DNA of 64,000 nt, taken from contig NC_052617.1 of the NCBI RefSeq assembly GCF_016545825.1, forward strand, positions 5,476,600 to 5,540,599, given 5' to 3'. The first letter of the stretch is position 1, and every line of letters begins with the position of its first letter. The position numbers and the translations under genes were made by a program. The stretch comes from Eucalyptus grandis (Eukaryota > Streptophyta > Magnoliopsida > Myrtales > Myrtaceae). Below, piece after piece: positions 10,545 through 21,600 of the stretch. The notes under the pieces were generated by a model. The model made no database searches. It saw nothing but the letters and a program-made list of their open reading frames with translations, and was not told where the DNA came from.

Positions 10545-12670
10545 ATGTCATCTTCACGAAAGTCCTCAAGAATCGCAAGCGAGGGGACCACGAGAGAATG
10601 AGTGAGGGGCCTACGCACTTCGATCTTACTGAAGATGAAGTTACTCCCGGATCGCAACCGAGCCCACAACATTCTCGCGGCGTCGGTCTCCTCCATCTAG
10701 TCCTCAAGGCGTTGTTCATCAGCATCAAGAAGAAATCATTGAGGATGCAGACCCCGTAAGAGTTCAAAAGCCCGCTTTTATTTACAAGCTATATCGTGCC
10801 TTAAAAGGAATTCGTACTCCTTTGAACTATGTTGATGAGTTTCTTAAAGACAAAGGATATATGAACGAATATATCTTTCTGCGAAAAATGGAAAGTTTGG
10901 GAATCGCTCGTAAAGGGGTGGCTAAGGAAACCCTTGCGAATATCCCAAGTGATCCTCGTGATCGGGGCCGAATCAGAGATGGGAATGACGATGACAATCT
11001 GTTCGAGTCTATTTCAACCGAAAATGGGTATTGCGGCTGAAATTCAAGGAAAAATGGGAGATTTGTTTAGATCAAAGGAACAAAAGGATATGTACTCGAA
11101 ATTGCTGAAGCGTGGGGTAATAAACCCTAAGAGTGTGGACTTTGATTTTCTAGATCTTTGTGAAAGTGAACTCGAGGGAAAAGTTCGGTTATCTTCAACT
11201 TGAAAAGTTCTCTCGACTCAACCGAGGCTTATGCTTGAATTGACTGCATATTTCTATTCAAATCTTAGCTTTTTAGATGCGAATAGATTCTCCTTTAGCG
11301 TTAAAGAACAAGACTATGTTGTGGATATGAATATCTTTGGCGAGATGTGTTAGAAGTTGAGAGGCGGATATCAACCAATCAAAGTTTCCATTGCTCGGGC
11401 CACACTTGAACCGGTGAAGGACGGGAGAACAGATGAGAAGATCACCTACTCAAGGATGAATGCATTCAACATCTTGCTTCACAAGATTGTGATTAATTGT
11501 CTTCGGCCGAAATCAACTTCCAAACCGATGTTTCAAGCTCGAGGCAAAGTTGATGTATGCCATCCTCTGTGGAAAGAAGTTTTCTCTCCTCATTCTGTTA
11601 TGTTTCACATGTATAGAGCAGTGATGAATGACAGAGGTCAACTCCCTTACCCAAGCCTTGTTACGAAGTTATTCGAACATCGAATATTCAGCCTCCGCAA
11701 ATCTTTTGTGTTCGATCATGCGATCATATGGTGGTAGGACTGAAAATGGTAACAAAAATGCGTCGAAGGAACCGAGCAAGGAATTGGAGAAATTCAAGGA
11801 GAAGACTCTGCCAAATCTCATCAATTCTCTTTCTGCTGCTAAGAGAAAAGGGAAGGAGCCCATGGCTGCTCCATCAAAGAGAAGAAGAGCTCTCCTCGTT
11901 GAGGATGAAGATGATGACGAAGACATCACCATCTCTGCAATGGCTTTGAAGAATTTAGGTCGTCCTGTTCCACAGAAAGAATCGGAACAAAAGACGAAAG
12001 AAGCAGAGGAGAAGGAAGAAGAAGAAAAAGAAGCAGAGGAGAAGGAAGAAGAAGAAAAAGAAGCAGAGGAGAAGGAAGAAGAAGAAGAAAGAGAAGCAGA
12101 GCAAGAAGCAGAGGAAGAAAGACCTGAAGAAGAAAGAAGAGAAGAAGGAGAACCCGAGGAAATCTCTTCTCCACCAGTAGGCATGGAAACGGGGAGATCG
12201 GGAGAAAAGGAGTGACGTCTTCATATCCTGATGCAAGTGAAGGAGTCGCTTGCTCGCCCGCGGACCCGAGAAAATGTTTATGCATCTCGGTTTCCGGAAG
12301 AAGGTTATGAAGTGTCATCGCCAAATCTGCAAGATTATGCGATCTACCATCTTACGCGATCGAGCCGAAGCAAGTACTCGGGCCGATAATGGAGCAGATT
12401 TTCGCGAGAATCATGGATATTCTCTTGGAAATGCGAGGTCAAATTTATGCCTTGGGATGCGAAGTTCAAAGTTTGAAGAATGAAAGTCAAGCTTCTTCCT
12501 GTTCATTGAATGATAAGATGCAAGCCCTCTCTATTCAGAATCCGGCCAATGCCAAGAGTAAGGAGGTTATACAGCTGAAGGAAGACTTTAAAAGGCTGGA
12601 AAGCATCGTTCAGTCTATGGAAGATTTCCAGCTTGTCCGCATTCCCAAGTCTTCATCTCATCCTTTTTAA
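10545..12670 (+). pseudogene. third ORF of Copia element 2 (unknown function)
   Basis: Begins MSSSRKSSRIASEG and ends in a coiled-coil stretch (QLKEDFKRLESIVQSME) just before a polypurine-like tract. The frame is broken: an extra G near 10588, then pieces at 10822-11040, 10934-11203, 11357-11737, 11628-12215 and 12389-12670. Blocks shared with element 3 include NEYIFLR.ME.LGIA, IPSDPR, LLKRGVINP.SVDFDF and FYSNLSFLDANR. A Lys/Glu-rich segment lies at 11990-12170. No membrane segment or env-like signal peptide is seen. Position matches the env-like ORF of SIRE1-type elements, but the similarity is positional only. Confidence 0.75.
12001..12090 (+). repeat. 30-bp tandem repeat, three copies, in third ORF
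   Basis: An exact 30-bp period (aagcagaggagaaggaagaa...) occurs three times, the last copy diverging at its end. It encodes about ten residues of alternating Lys/Glu/Ala. Element 3 has an acidic run at the same place (31010-31130) without this exact repeat. Confidence 0.9.
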
Positions 12671-12676
12671 TGATGA

Positions 12677-12691
12677 CAAAAAGGGGGAGAG
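12677..12691 (+). other. internal polypurine-like tract (element 2)
   Basis: CAAAAAGGGGGAGAG follows TGATGA at the third ORF end, about 330 bp before the 3' LTR. Element 3 has the same feature at 31706-31720. Repeated purine tracts upstream of the 3' LTR are a known Sirevirus feature. Confidence 0.7.
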
Positions 12692-13006
12692 ATTGATGCA
12701 TGATTTGATCAAAAACTTTCAATCATTTTTTAACTGTTTGTTGGATTGTGTTGTTGTTTAACTGTTTTTGACAGACTTTGACTTTGTTTTGTGTCTGGAT
12801 GAGAACTGAACTAGACTTGGACTTGACTGCTTCCATTGATATCTTATGGATGGTTTTATTATATACTAGACTAACCTATTTTCTGTGGTTGCAGATTCTA
12901 GTGTTAATCTTTTAGCCATTCATCTCTATAAGATATGCATATGTGTTTGAGAAATGTTTTGCGGGTCAAAGTTATCCAAATCTGCGGGGAAGGTTTTGTC
13001 ACCATC

Positions 13007-13019
13007 AAAATGGGGAGAT
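13007..13019 (+). other. polypurine tract of element 2
   Basis: CAAAATGGGGAGAT directly precedes the LTR start TGTTGG at 13020, the place required for plus-strand priming. Confidence 0.85.
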
Positions 13020-13943
13020 TGTTGGAGAAATCTTCGTGAAGTGTTTTGAAGTTGACAAAACGTTTCCATCGATCTAGTCGAAGGTCTGCGGACTCTTGGT
13101 TAAAGTCCGAAGACTTCCGGACAGCCGGACCCAAGACTCAAAGTCTATCCTCATTGACAGTCTCTCTAATCCGTTGAAGAAAGGTTATCCGAACTGGATG
13201 TTTTGTTCAGATTTAACCTTATCATCGGAGAAGATCTCGTGGCTGGAGAAAACATATCAGAATCCTTTGATTAATCAAGTTTGATTCAATGAATGAAGAT
13301 TCGATGATTATCTAAATATTATTGGAAGGTTCTACTTATGGAAACCGAGATCCTGATTGTATGGGCGAACAGGATTGATGGGCTATCAACACGTTCCTTT
13401 AATAGCTCGAACAATCTTCCTAATTGATTCCGTCCAACGGGTAGATTGGAGGAATTCCTTTGGTAAGTGCCAACGGGTATGATGGCATAAAGGAGTATAT
13501 AAGGAAGACGTTCTTAGTTGTTCGAGGTGTGCGCGATAGAAGAATTCCAAAGTCCGAAGCTCCTATTTGTTTAGATAAATCCTTTGAGCGAATACTTGTA
13601 TACAAAAGAGAGTCTATATTTGTGAGAGACCTTGAGGAGGTGTGGTAGAACATCTACACTGTGGAATCAAGGCAAAGCTGTGCTGTAACTTCTCTTTTGA
13701 TCATAGTGAAATCCAGCCGGTGGGGTCGGTGCGGAAGAGTGGACGTAGGCTTGGAATAAGCCGAACCACTATAAATCCCGTGTTCAATTTTCTCTTCCTC
13801 ACTCTCTCTACCTCAATCGTATTTCATTTTGTTAATTAAGAGAGAATTTACTTTCTATCATATGTTAAGAATCGCTTCCATATATCGATAAATTGTTTAG
13901 GCACCTATTCACCCCCCTCTAGGTACTCATATTAGCAATATCA
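13020..13943 (+). repeat. 3' LTR of Copia element 2
   Basis: 924 bp, TGTTGGAGAAATC...AGCAATATCA, followed by the target duplication GATAG (13944-13948) and by MATE intron sequence CAGCACGTCC. Confidence 0.92.
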
Positions 13944-14684
13944 GATAGCAGCACGTCCTTTCTTTCACTGAATTCCTATCATTTTTTCTAATTGTCAGTC
14001 TCGAGCTGTGGTACAACACGATGCTGGTTCTTCTAACAGGCAACATGGAAAATGCGGAGGTTTCCATCGATGCGCTCGCTATCTGGCATTTGTTTTGCAC
14101 TTCCACTCTTTCTGCTCTTGGGTGTTATATATTACATTAGGGAAATGCCTTGGGTTACAAGGAACTTTTATCAAAGGCTTGTTCTTTAAAATGAAATAAC
14201 TTAATTCCATTACTTGCAGCCTCAACATCAATGGTTGGGAAATGATGATTTCTCTTGGCTGCAGCAAGGTATAACCCCACAAGTCACAACTCTAGACTTG
14301 CGCTTTACTAGAAAATTTCTGAATTTTGCATATCTTTCCAGCGTTCGAGTATCTAATGAACTAGGAAGAGGGAGCTTAAGATCAGCAAAGTTCTCAATCA
14401 CAATGATGGTGCTCACATCATTCGGCATTGGATTTGCTTTCTTTGTGTTATTCCTCTTCTTCAGGCGGCGTCTGGCTTATATTTTCACTGAGAGCAATGA
14501 GGTTGCCGATGCCGTGGCTGATTTGTCCCCTCTTCTGGCTATTTCCGTACTTCTGAATAGCGTCCAACCGGTGCTTTCTGGTACTTCTTCTCCACTATTC
14601 CCCCTGATCAGATGAATAAAAGTGCAATGTTCCTTAGAGAGGTTCTTGATGGTTTTCAATTATCACTGACTATGAGAAGACATA

Positions 14685-15422
14685 TGTTGCCATAGGGCGA
14701 GCGATCGAACAAAATATAGACGGAAAAAGAAAATAAATCAGACACCGGATTTACGTGGTTCAGTTGTAAAGACCTACGTTCACGGGGAGAGCAGCGGCGA
14801 ATTTCACTATAGATCAAGCGATATAAGGAGATTACACACTCAAGTCACTCAAACACTCTCTCAGTGTTTCCCAAACCCTAATTTAACTCAAACCCAAGTC
14901 TCGGCACAAAATTATCACACAAGCTCAAAAACAAACGCTGAAAAAGAACTCATTTTTTTGATCACGCTTCAGCTTGAAGATATGCGGCTCCTCCTTTTTC
15001 TCTCATACGGGTGCAACAGCAACACCCCGAAAAAAGAAGAGAAACCCTGCGTAAAACACTACTGTTTTTATACGTGTGAGACTTCGTAGGGTTTTCTACG
15101 TAGGATTCGGCGGCTCCTTCTTACGCAGGGGATCGATACACGCACACGCCAAGGAAGGAAACTTGTATTCTTTCTTATATAAATGTGCCCAGAGTCAAAC
15201 TTTGACTCTGGGCCCCACACCAATTGATTCCTTTCTCCAGTGACGTCTTGGACGTTGCTTCCTTCGAAGCTTTTGTTTTTCATGTGTGTCCAAAAGTGGG
15301 CCCCACGAAGATCACTTCCTTCCGTGCTTATGCAGGCTTATGTTGTTCTCTCTTTTTCTTTTTCTTTTTTTTTTTATTCCAGCAAATCACGTTTTGCAAT
15401 CAAACTCGAGTCATATTTAACA
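14685..15422. mobile_element. solo LTR in intron 5 of MATE copy A
   Basis: A 738-bp insertion beginning TGTTGCC and ending TTTAACA, flanked by ACATA at 14680-14684 and 15423-15427. Removing it and one ACATA gives GACATAAAC, matching the uninterrupted intron of copy B near 21230. TG...CA ends plus a 5-bp duplication identify an LTR. No second LTR or coding region is present, so it is a solo LTR. Family is unassigned. Confidence 0.85.
15187..15213. repeat. perfect 13-bp inverted repeat, 1-nt loop
   Basis: GCCCAGAGTCAAA, one C, then the exact complement. It lies in the solo LTR just after a TATA-like TTATATAAA at 15175. Confidence 0.9.
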
Positions 15423-16061
15423 ACATAAACTTGATAGATCAATACATATAATTTTCATGGGATTCATATTTATCTTTCATGGGATTTAGTGAGATCCCAT
15501 ACAATTTGAGAAATATGGCTATCCATTGTGATCGAACATTACTCTTGGCATTTATTTATCAGGAGTCGCTATTGGAGCTGGTTGGCAGAGCACAGTAGCC
15601 TATGTCAACATCTTGAGCTATTACCTAGTTGGGATTCCGGTGGGAGTCGTGCTTGCCTATATTCTAAGTATGCAAGTGAAGGTGAGCTACTAATTTCCTT
15701 TCGAAGACAGTCTGCGTAGACGAATTTGCATGTCAATGAGCGAAACATGTCAAAATGGGCTGAAGCTCTTGATCTGCACCTGCAAAATTGAAATTCCTAA
15801 CACTCGATCATCTGTCTTGTAGGGCGTGTGGGTTGGAATGCTGTTCGGAACCTTCGTTCATACAGTAGTACTGATCGTTATTACCTTCAGAACTGATTGG
15901 GATAAGCAGGTGCGCTGGATTTTACTATTCTCGTCAATTCCTGATGATTGTGAGGGTCAATAAGTCTCAATGTCCTTCTGCAGGTATTACTAGCTCGAAC
16001 ACGCGGTAACAAGTGGTTCGTGGCTGAAGAAGGATCACGCAAGGCCAGAACGGGTGTATGA

Positions 16062-16914
16062 TTCAATCTTTTTCTCGTTCTCCTCTTATTATTGTGGAGA
16101 TAACGAAGAATTCTCTGTCGCATCTGAATATCTCCAATTCCTAGCAAGGGAACTGATTTGATTGATTACAGTTTCAGCGCCTTAATAATCATATAACGTC
16201 CTGTAAAATGCGTATCAAATTGTCATTTTGATAAGGTAAGCTTACAGGTACTTTCAAAAGAGGGACTTCAGATCAGTGGAAATCCTTTCAAAAGATGACT
16301 AGATAACAAATCTATTAAAGGGGCAATTGAAATGAGAAAAGACGTATTTCCATGCATTGTTTCTCCTCCTCTTCCCTAATTTCATGTAGGAAATGTAATT
16401 GCTCAATATATGTATTCTGCTTGCGAGTAGTTTTGGCACTATGAACCATATTGATTTTAGGCTATTATTCTAGGCCGAGCCACCGCTTGATAATAATTTA
16501 AGACATCATCAAGTGGGGAATCTTGATCACTTTTACATAGTATCATGTCTATAGTTTGATATTGAGCAATAAATTGGTCAATATAATGGACCGTTGATAT
16601 ATGATTTGATGAGATGAATCAATGGAATAGACAATTGATATATGAAATGATAAGATTGATAAAAGGATTGGATCATTTGTATTCGCTTTGATATTACTGA
16701 TGAAGTAAGTATTTCTGATACGTATAAAACTTTGATATTACTTATGGTCTCTGCGTGCCCATACGGTTCAACTCGTTGAGGGTTCGATAAATGAGATCAG
16801 GGAGGTGGCAGAGCGGAGTGGGCCTACACTCACCTCGTTCCGCTTGGCCATTTTCCCTACCACCTGTTTTGTGTGACAAAAATCAGTCCCTGTTCAAGTT
16901 GGATTGATTTCTAA
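16062..16914. other. 3' flank of MATE copy A
   Basis: No gene seen. The first 400 bp parallels the flanks after copies B, C and D (e.g. 'gatgacattctagcaaatct' in B and C, 'tgtttctcctcct' in A, B and C). The rest is AT-rich with nothing recognised. Confidence 0.6.
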
Positions 16915-16923
16915 ATAAAACAA

Positions 16924-17326
16924 GGTTAATACAAAAATCTCAAACTAATTTTTTTACCGTAAAAAATCTCATACTATTACACTTATAATAAATTTGCTCA
17001 AAATTAATTTTTTGACTATCAAAAAATCCTAAACTATACATCTATGACGAAGTTATCCTCAGTTAGTCCATTAAATTAGATTAATATCACAAAAATGACA
17101 AGCTAGTACATTCGTGACAAAACGGAGAGTAAAACAACAAACTGGTATATCGTTTAACTATCATGTGTCATTCACCTCGGCTATTTGACGGTAAATTATA
17201 ACAGAAATGAATAATAGGTAAATTTATAATAGATGTACCACTTTTGAATTTTTGGTGATTGAAAAATTAATTTAAGATAAATTTATCGCGAGTGTAACAG
17301 TTTAGAATTTTTCATGATATTAGCCC
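16924..17326. mobile_element. Mutator-type MITE, 403 bp
   Basis: Starts GGTTAATAC and ends GATATTAGCCC. The two halves form a long imperfect inverted repeat. It is flanked by the exact 9-bp repeat ATAAAACAA (16915-16923 and 17327-17335). The matching site upstream of copy C (about 40365-40400) is empty. Long terminal inverted repeats plus 9-bp duplication indicate a non-autonomous Mutator-like element. Confidence 0.85.
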
Positions 17327-17335
17327 ATAAAACAA

Positions 17336-18658
17336 ACAAAAGGATTTTAATTCTCTATTTTTTTACAAGATGCAAAGCTTGACTTTATTGAAATGACGTG
17401 AAACACAAATGATTTCTTTAATGCTAGTGAGTTTTGTCTAAACCACAACTGAGCTCTCATAGGATCCGATGCCTTTTTCCCGACAGCCTTTTCTCCCTTT
17501 AATTTTTAAATTTCTCTTTCAACAGCTCTTGGACCAAAAGAAAATCCACATTCTCAGTTGGCATATGTAACATCATATAACGTGTATCGATATTCAAATA
17601 TGGAAGCTTGGAAGTGACAGTATAATTTACATATAAAAGGACGTAAACCTATTCTTAAATCAATTCACAACTACGGACAATTTCTTCCACCATGACGTTT
17701 TTTGTCGTTCTCGACGCAAAACTCACCCATTCGACCAGAGAGGACGAGAGTTTTTTCAACGAACGAATCATCAAGCAAGTTTGTGTTTCAGAAGTCATGG
17801 ATGGGAAGTAAAGTGGAAACAGGTATGATTGTTGTCGTGGGGTGAGTCAAGATTCCTGATGTCTTTTGGCCATTACATGCATAAACATGCCAACAAAGAA
17901 CATAACACAACTCTCCCTCTGCCACTTTCGGTGGAATCTGGCTTTTCAGTGAGTCAAATCTGAGTTTAATTGTTAGAAAAACTTCGCTTTAGATTCGTGC
18001 AAAATACCTATGCTTGTCCTCATGTCCATCACTAGCATTAGATTCGCTTCATCTTCACTATTAAAAATGTCATGCCACAATGTCTCGACATGAACATTGC
18101 TTGCAGATATTGAAATTTACGCTGTTCTAGAGATAACTGAACAAAATACGGAAGGTCATCAACCATATGTTTCACCATACCAAATTTTGGTGATGATTTG
18201 TTGATATATAGAGCTGGGCATGATTGCCTCTGTACTAGCACAGGTTTGTCTTATTCATGCCATTTTAGATCTGCACTCCACAAACTTAAGGCTCGTGACT
18301 CTTGAATGTTGGTGTATCTGCAGTTGAGTTTTGGGTGCTATTACTCCTTTATAAGTTCGTACAATCTGTCCAAGCTAAGAGGGTCTTCTTAATTTTTTGC
18401 TGAACCAAGCTATGAGAGTCTGATTACTGTGACATTTGACATAAGCACAAGCTCACTATCAATTGATTTACTGCGAGTTCTGCAAGTTCTCATCATCACA
18501 AGCCATAATTCTTGGCATTTCTACACCTGAAGCAACTCTTTCACTGGGAAATCCACTCCCTCACTGCTTTGATTCAAACTGTGTTCCTGGTTTACAGCTT
18601 ATTGGAATAGGCGACATTGTCTTGGTCCTATAACTGAACATAGATCAAATTACTAGCC
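17336..18658. other. 5' flank / promoter region of MATE copy B
   Basis: No ORF of interest. The sequence is shared with the region upstream of copy C (40400-42460) and, in part, copy D (47185-47610 and 52321-53069), for example 'gagttttgtc' and 'agtgagtcaaatctgag'. The duplication unit therefore included the promoter. No TATA box could be assigned with confidence. Confidence 0.6.
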
Positions 18659-21600
18659 ATGGCACTCGGGGGAGAGGCCACCCAGAAACTGCTGAAAAAA
18701 TCGGCAGCAGTGGAAGTTGGTGATGGTGGTAATGATGAGCCATTGAAGGACAGGATATGGAGCGAGAACAAGAAGATATGGAATGTCGCGGCACCTGTAA
18801 TATTCACTAGATTCTCCACCTTTGGGATTTGTGTCATCAGCCAATCATTTATCGGCCACGTTGGGTCCACTGAGCTGGATGCCTATTCTCTTGTCTTCAC
18901 TGTCCTCCTGAGATTCGCAAATGGCATCTTGGTATGTTTCAGCGTGTTTTCCATGACTTTAGTTGTGGAATTTTTCATATCATTTAATCATGTGGTATGG
19001 TATCTTGCTGCTGTTCATCTTACATCAACATTTCTAATTTGCAAAACATTGCATCTTTGTTTGTGCCTATTGTTTACAGATGCATCTCAAGCATGTGGTG
19101 CCATTGAGCCCAACACTGAATGATAAATGACAATATTTTTATGGAAGTAGTCTTGCGTCCCTGAAGTAATAATGCTCAAAGACATAAAATAGCTGCTGCA
19201 AAGCACTACACCAGTACCAGCTTCTCATGGGAGCAGCTAGTCAACTTTCGATCAACTTTCTGAATAGTTGGAGCCAGTGAAATTGTAATGAAAAACGAGG
19301 TATACAGAAATCGAAAGAGCAAAAAGAAAAATGAGTTTGGCATTGCCCTAGGCCATTTGAATTGTGGCTATGGCTTTGAATGAAACAATACTATGCTATT
19401 GTTGAAAAAGAGCAAGACCAACAAGACTTTGAGTGTTCTTTCGGCTCCCTTCCACTCATTCTGACTTGTTGTCATTATGAGTGTAAGTTTTTGGCACCAT
19501 ACCCTCTTGTATAGTTTGGTTAAAGCTCAATATATTCTTACCTTTACCCAAAAAAAAAAAAAAAAAAAAAGACTTTGAGTGAATTTACTAAAAACATCTC
19601 CATGCATAGCTTTTTATCACCTGTTAGCGGAACCTTTTGTCATGTAACTCGTGATGTTGTTCAGAAATTTGTGTTGGAATTATTTAAAACATGCTTCTGT
19701 TTAATGGAACTTGCAGCTCGGCATGGCAAGTGCTTTAGAGACCCTATGTGGCCAGGCCTACGGTGCAAAACAATACCACATGCTTGGAGTGTACCTTCAG
19801 AGATCATGGATTGTCCTAACAATCTGCTCCATCTTTCTAGTTCCTCTGTTCATCTTCACTGCGCCACTTTTAAGGGCCCTAGGAGGCAGATAAACTTGCA
19901 GAGGTCGCTGGAGAAATTTCACTTGGGTTGATCCCGATCCTCCTTGCCTTCGTCATATCTTTCACCTGCCAAATGTTTCTCCAAGTGCAGAGTAAGAACA
20001 TGATCATTGCATACACATCGGCATTATCAGTGGTGGTTCATTTGTGCCACTCGTGGCTATTGATTGTGAAATACAAGTTTGGAATTCTGGGTGCTATGAC
20101 TTCCACCATTTTGGCATATTGGATTCCTAATATAGGACAACCCGTGTTCGTGATTTGTGGAGGTTGCCGAGATACATGGAAGGGTCTATCGAGTTTGGCA
20201 TTTAAGGACCTATGGCCAGTGATCAAGCTCTCACTATCATCCGGCACATGCTATGGTACGGCAGCATTTCATCACTGGGACATGAGATTTCATTCTTGAA
20301 ATCAGACTAATTGCTAAATTTCTATGTGAATCAGCATTAGTTTAGTTGGTGGAGCCATTTGGTATCTGCATGCTCTATTGTGTGATTTAGAAGTCGATCA
20401 TCTTTTGTTGTCAAATAAATGGCAAACTCTGAATACCAGCAATAACTAGTAATCTCGCATCAGAAGTGGATAGCAGCACGTCCTTTCCTTTACATACAAG
20501 ATATTCACTTAACTCCTATTCTTTGCTAATTGTCAGTCTCGAGCTGTGGTACAACACTGTGTTGGTTCTTCTAACAGGCAACATGGAAAATGCGGAGGTT
20601 TCCCTCGATGCGCTCGCCATCTGGTAAATTTCATGCACTTCTGCTCCTTCTGCTCTTCAGTGTTGGGGAAATGCCTTGAGTTATAAAGAAATCCTGTCAA
20701 AGGCCTGTTCACTAAAATGAAAGCAAAATTTCATTACTTACAGCCTCCACGTTAGTGGTTGGGAAATGATGATCTCTTTCAGTTTCTTGGCTGCAGCAAG
20801 GTATGATTAAATGAGTCATGACACCTATCGACTTTAAATTCCTCCTCTGGACTTGCACTTTACCATCAATTCTGAATTTTGTACGTATTTTCAGTGTTCG
20901 AGTATCTAATGAACTTGGAAGAGGGAGCGCAAGATCAGCAAAGTTCTCAATCATGATCGTAGTGCTCACATCCTTCGCCATTGGATTTGTTCTCTTTGTG
21001 TTCTTCCTCTTCTTCAGGGGGCGTCTGGCTTATATTTTCACTGAGAGCAATGAAGTCGCCAATGCCGTGACTGATTTATTTCCTCTTCTGGCTATTTCCA
21101 TACTTTTGAATAGCGTCCAACTGGTGCTTTCTGGTACTTCTTCTCCACTATTCCCTCCTAATCAAATGAATAAAAGTACAATATTCCTCAAAGAAGTTAT
21201 TCATGGCTTTCATTTATCACTGACATGAGTGGACATAAACCTGATCAATCAATACATAGGATTCACATGGCAATCATATTTTTCTTTTGTGGGATTCATT
21301 GAGGTCCCGTAATTTGAGAAATATGGTGATCCATTGTATTACATGAGCAACATGTGGCGAATTAATATCAAATCATTAGTACCCGATGGTGATTGAACAA
21401 TAGTCTCAACATATGTTTATCAGGAGTAGCCGTTGGAGCTGGTTGGCAAAGCATTGTAGCCTATGTCAACATCATTAGCTATTATCTAGTGGGGATTCCC
21501 GTGGGAGTGGCGCTTGCCTATTTTCTAAATATGCAAGTGAAGGTGAGCTGCTAGTATCTTTTCTAAGACCGTCTGCATTGGCGAATTTGCATGTCAATGA

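Larger units (their letters stand above)
4525..13943 (+). mobile_element. Copia (Sirevirus-type) retrotransposon 2
   Basis: A structurally complete 9.42-kb element: LTR 4525-5450, primer-binding site, gag, protease, integrase, RT, RNase H, an extra third ORF, polypurine tract and LTR 13020-13943. It is flanked by the perfect duplication GATAG. Gene order with integrase before RT defines Ty1/copia. Placement in the Sirevirus (SIRE/Maximus) group is inferred from the gag coiled coil, the extra ORF after RNase H and the two polypurine-like tracts. Many frameshifts and stops make this copy non-functional by itself. Confidence 0.92.
4218..16061 (+). pseudogene. MATE / DETOXIFICATION transporter copy A (interrupted)
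   Basis: The 3' part of a multidrug-and-toxin-extrusion transporter. Visible exons by alignment with copy C: end of exon 2 4218-4315; exon 3 13999-14085; exon 4 14220-14268; exon 5 14342-14580; exon 6 15563-15681; exon 7 15823-15909; exon 8 15984-16061. Exon 2 is cut by Copia element 1 and intron 2 holds Copia element 2. Exon 4 is 49 nt instead of 57 (8 bp lost), which shifts the frame. The donor after exon 3 reads GC instead of GT. Exons 5-8 are otherwise open ([25 protein letters not shown]). Exon 1 and most of exon 2 should lie left of the window. Confidence 0.88.

Noticed and set aside
11669..12184. 171-codon minus-strand Ser/Phe-rich frame opposite the acidic tract of the third ORF
   Set aside because: It is the complement of GAA/GAG-rich coding sequence; composition alone keeps it open.
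10545..12670. Third ORF as a typical env gene
   Set aside because: No signal peptide, membrane-spanning helix or cleavage site is visible in either copy; location alone is not enough.
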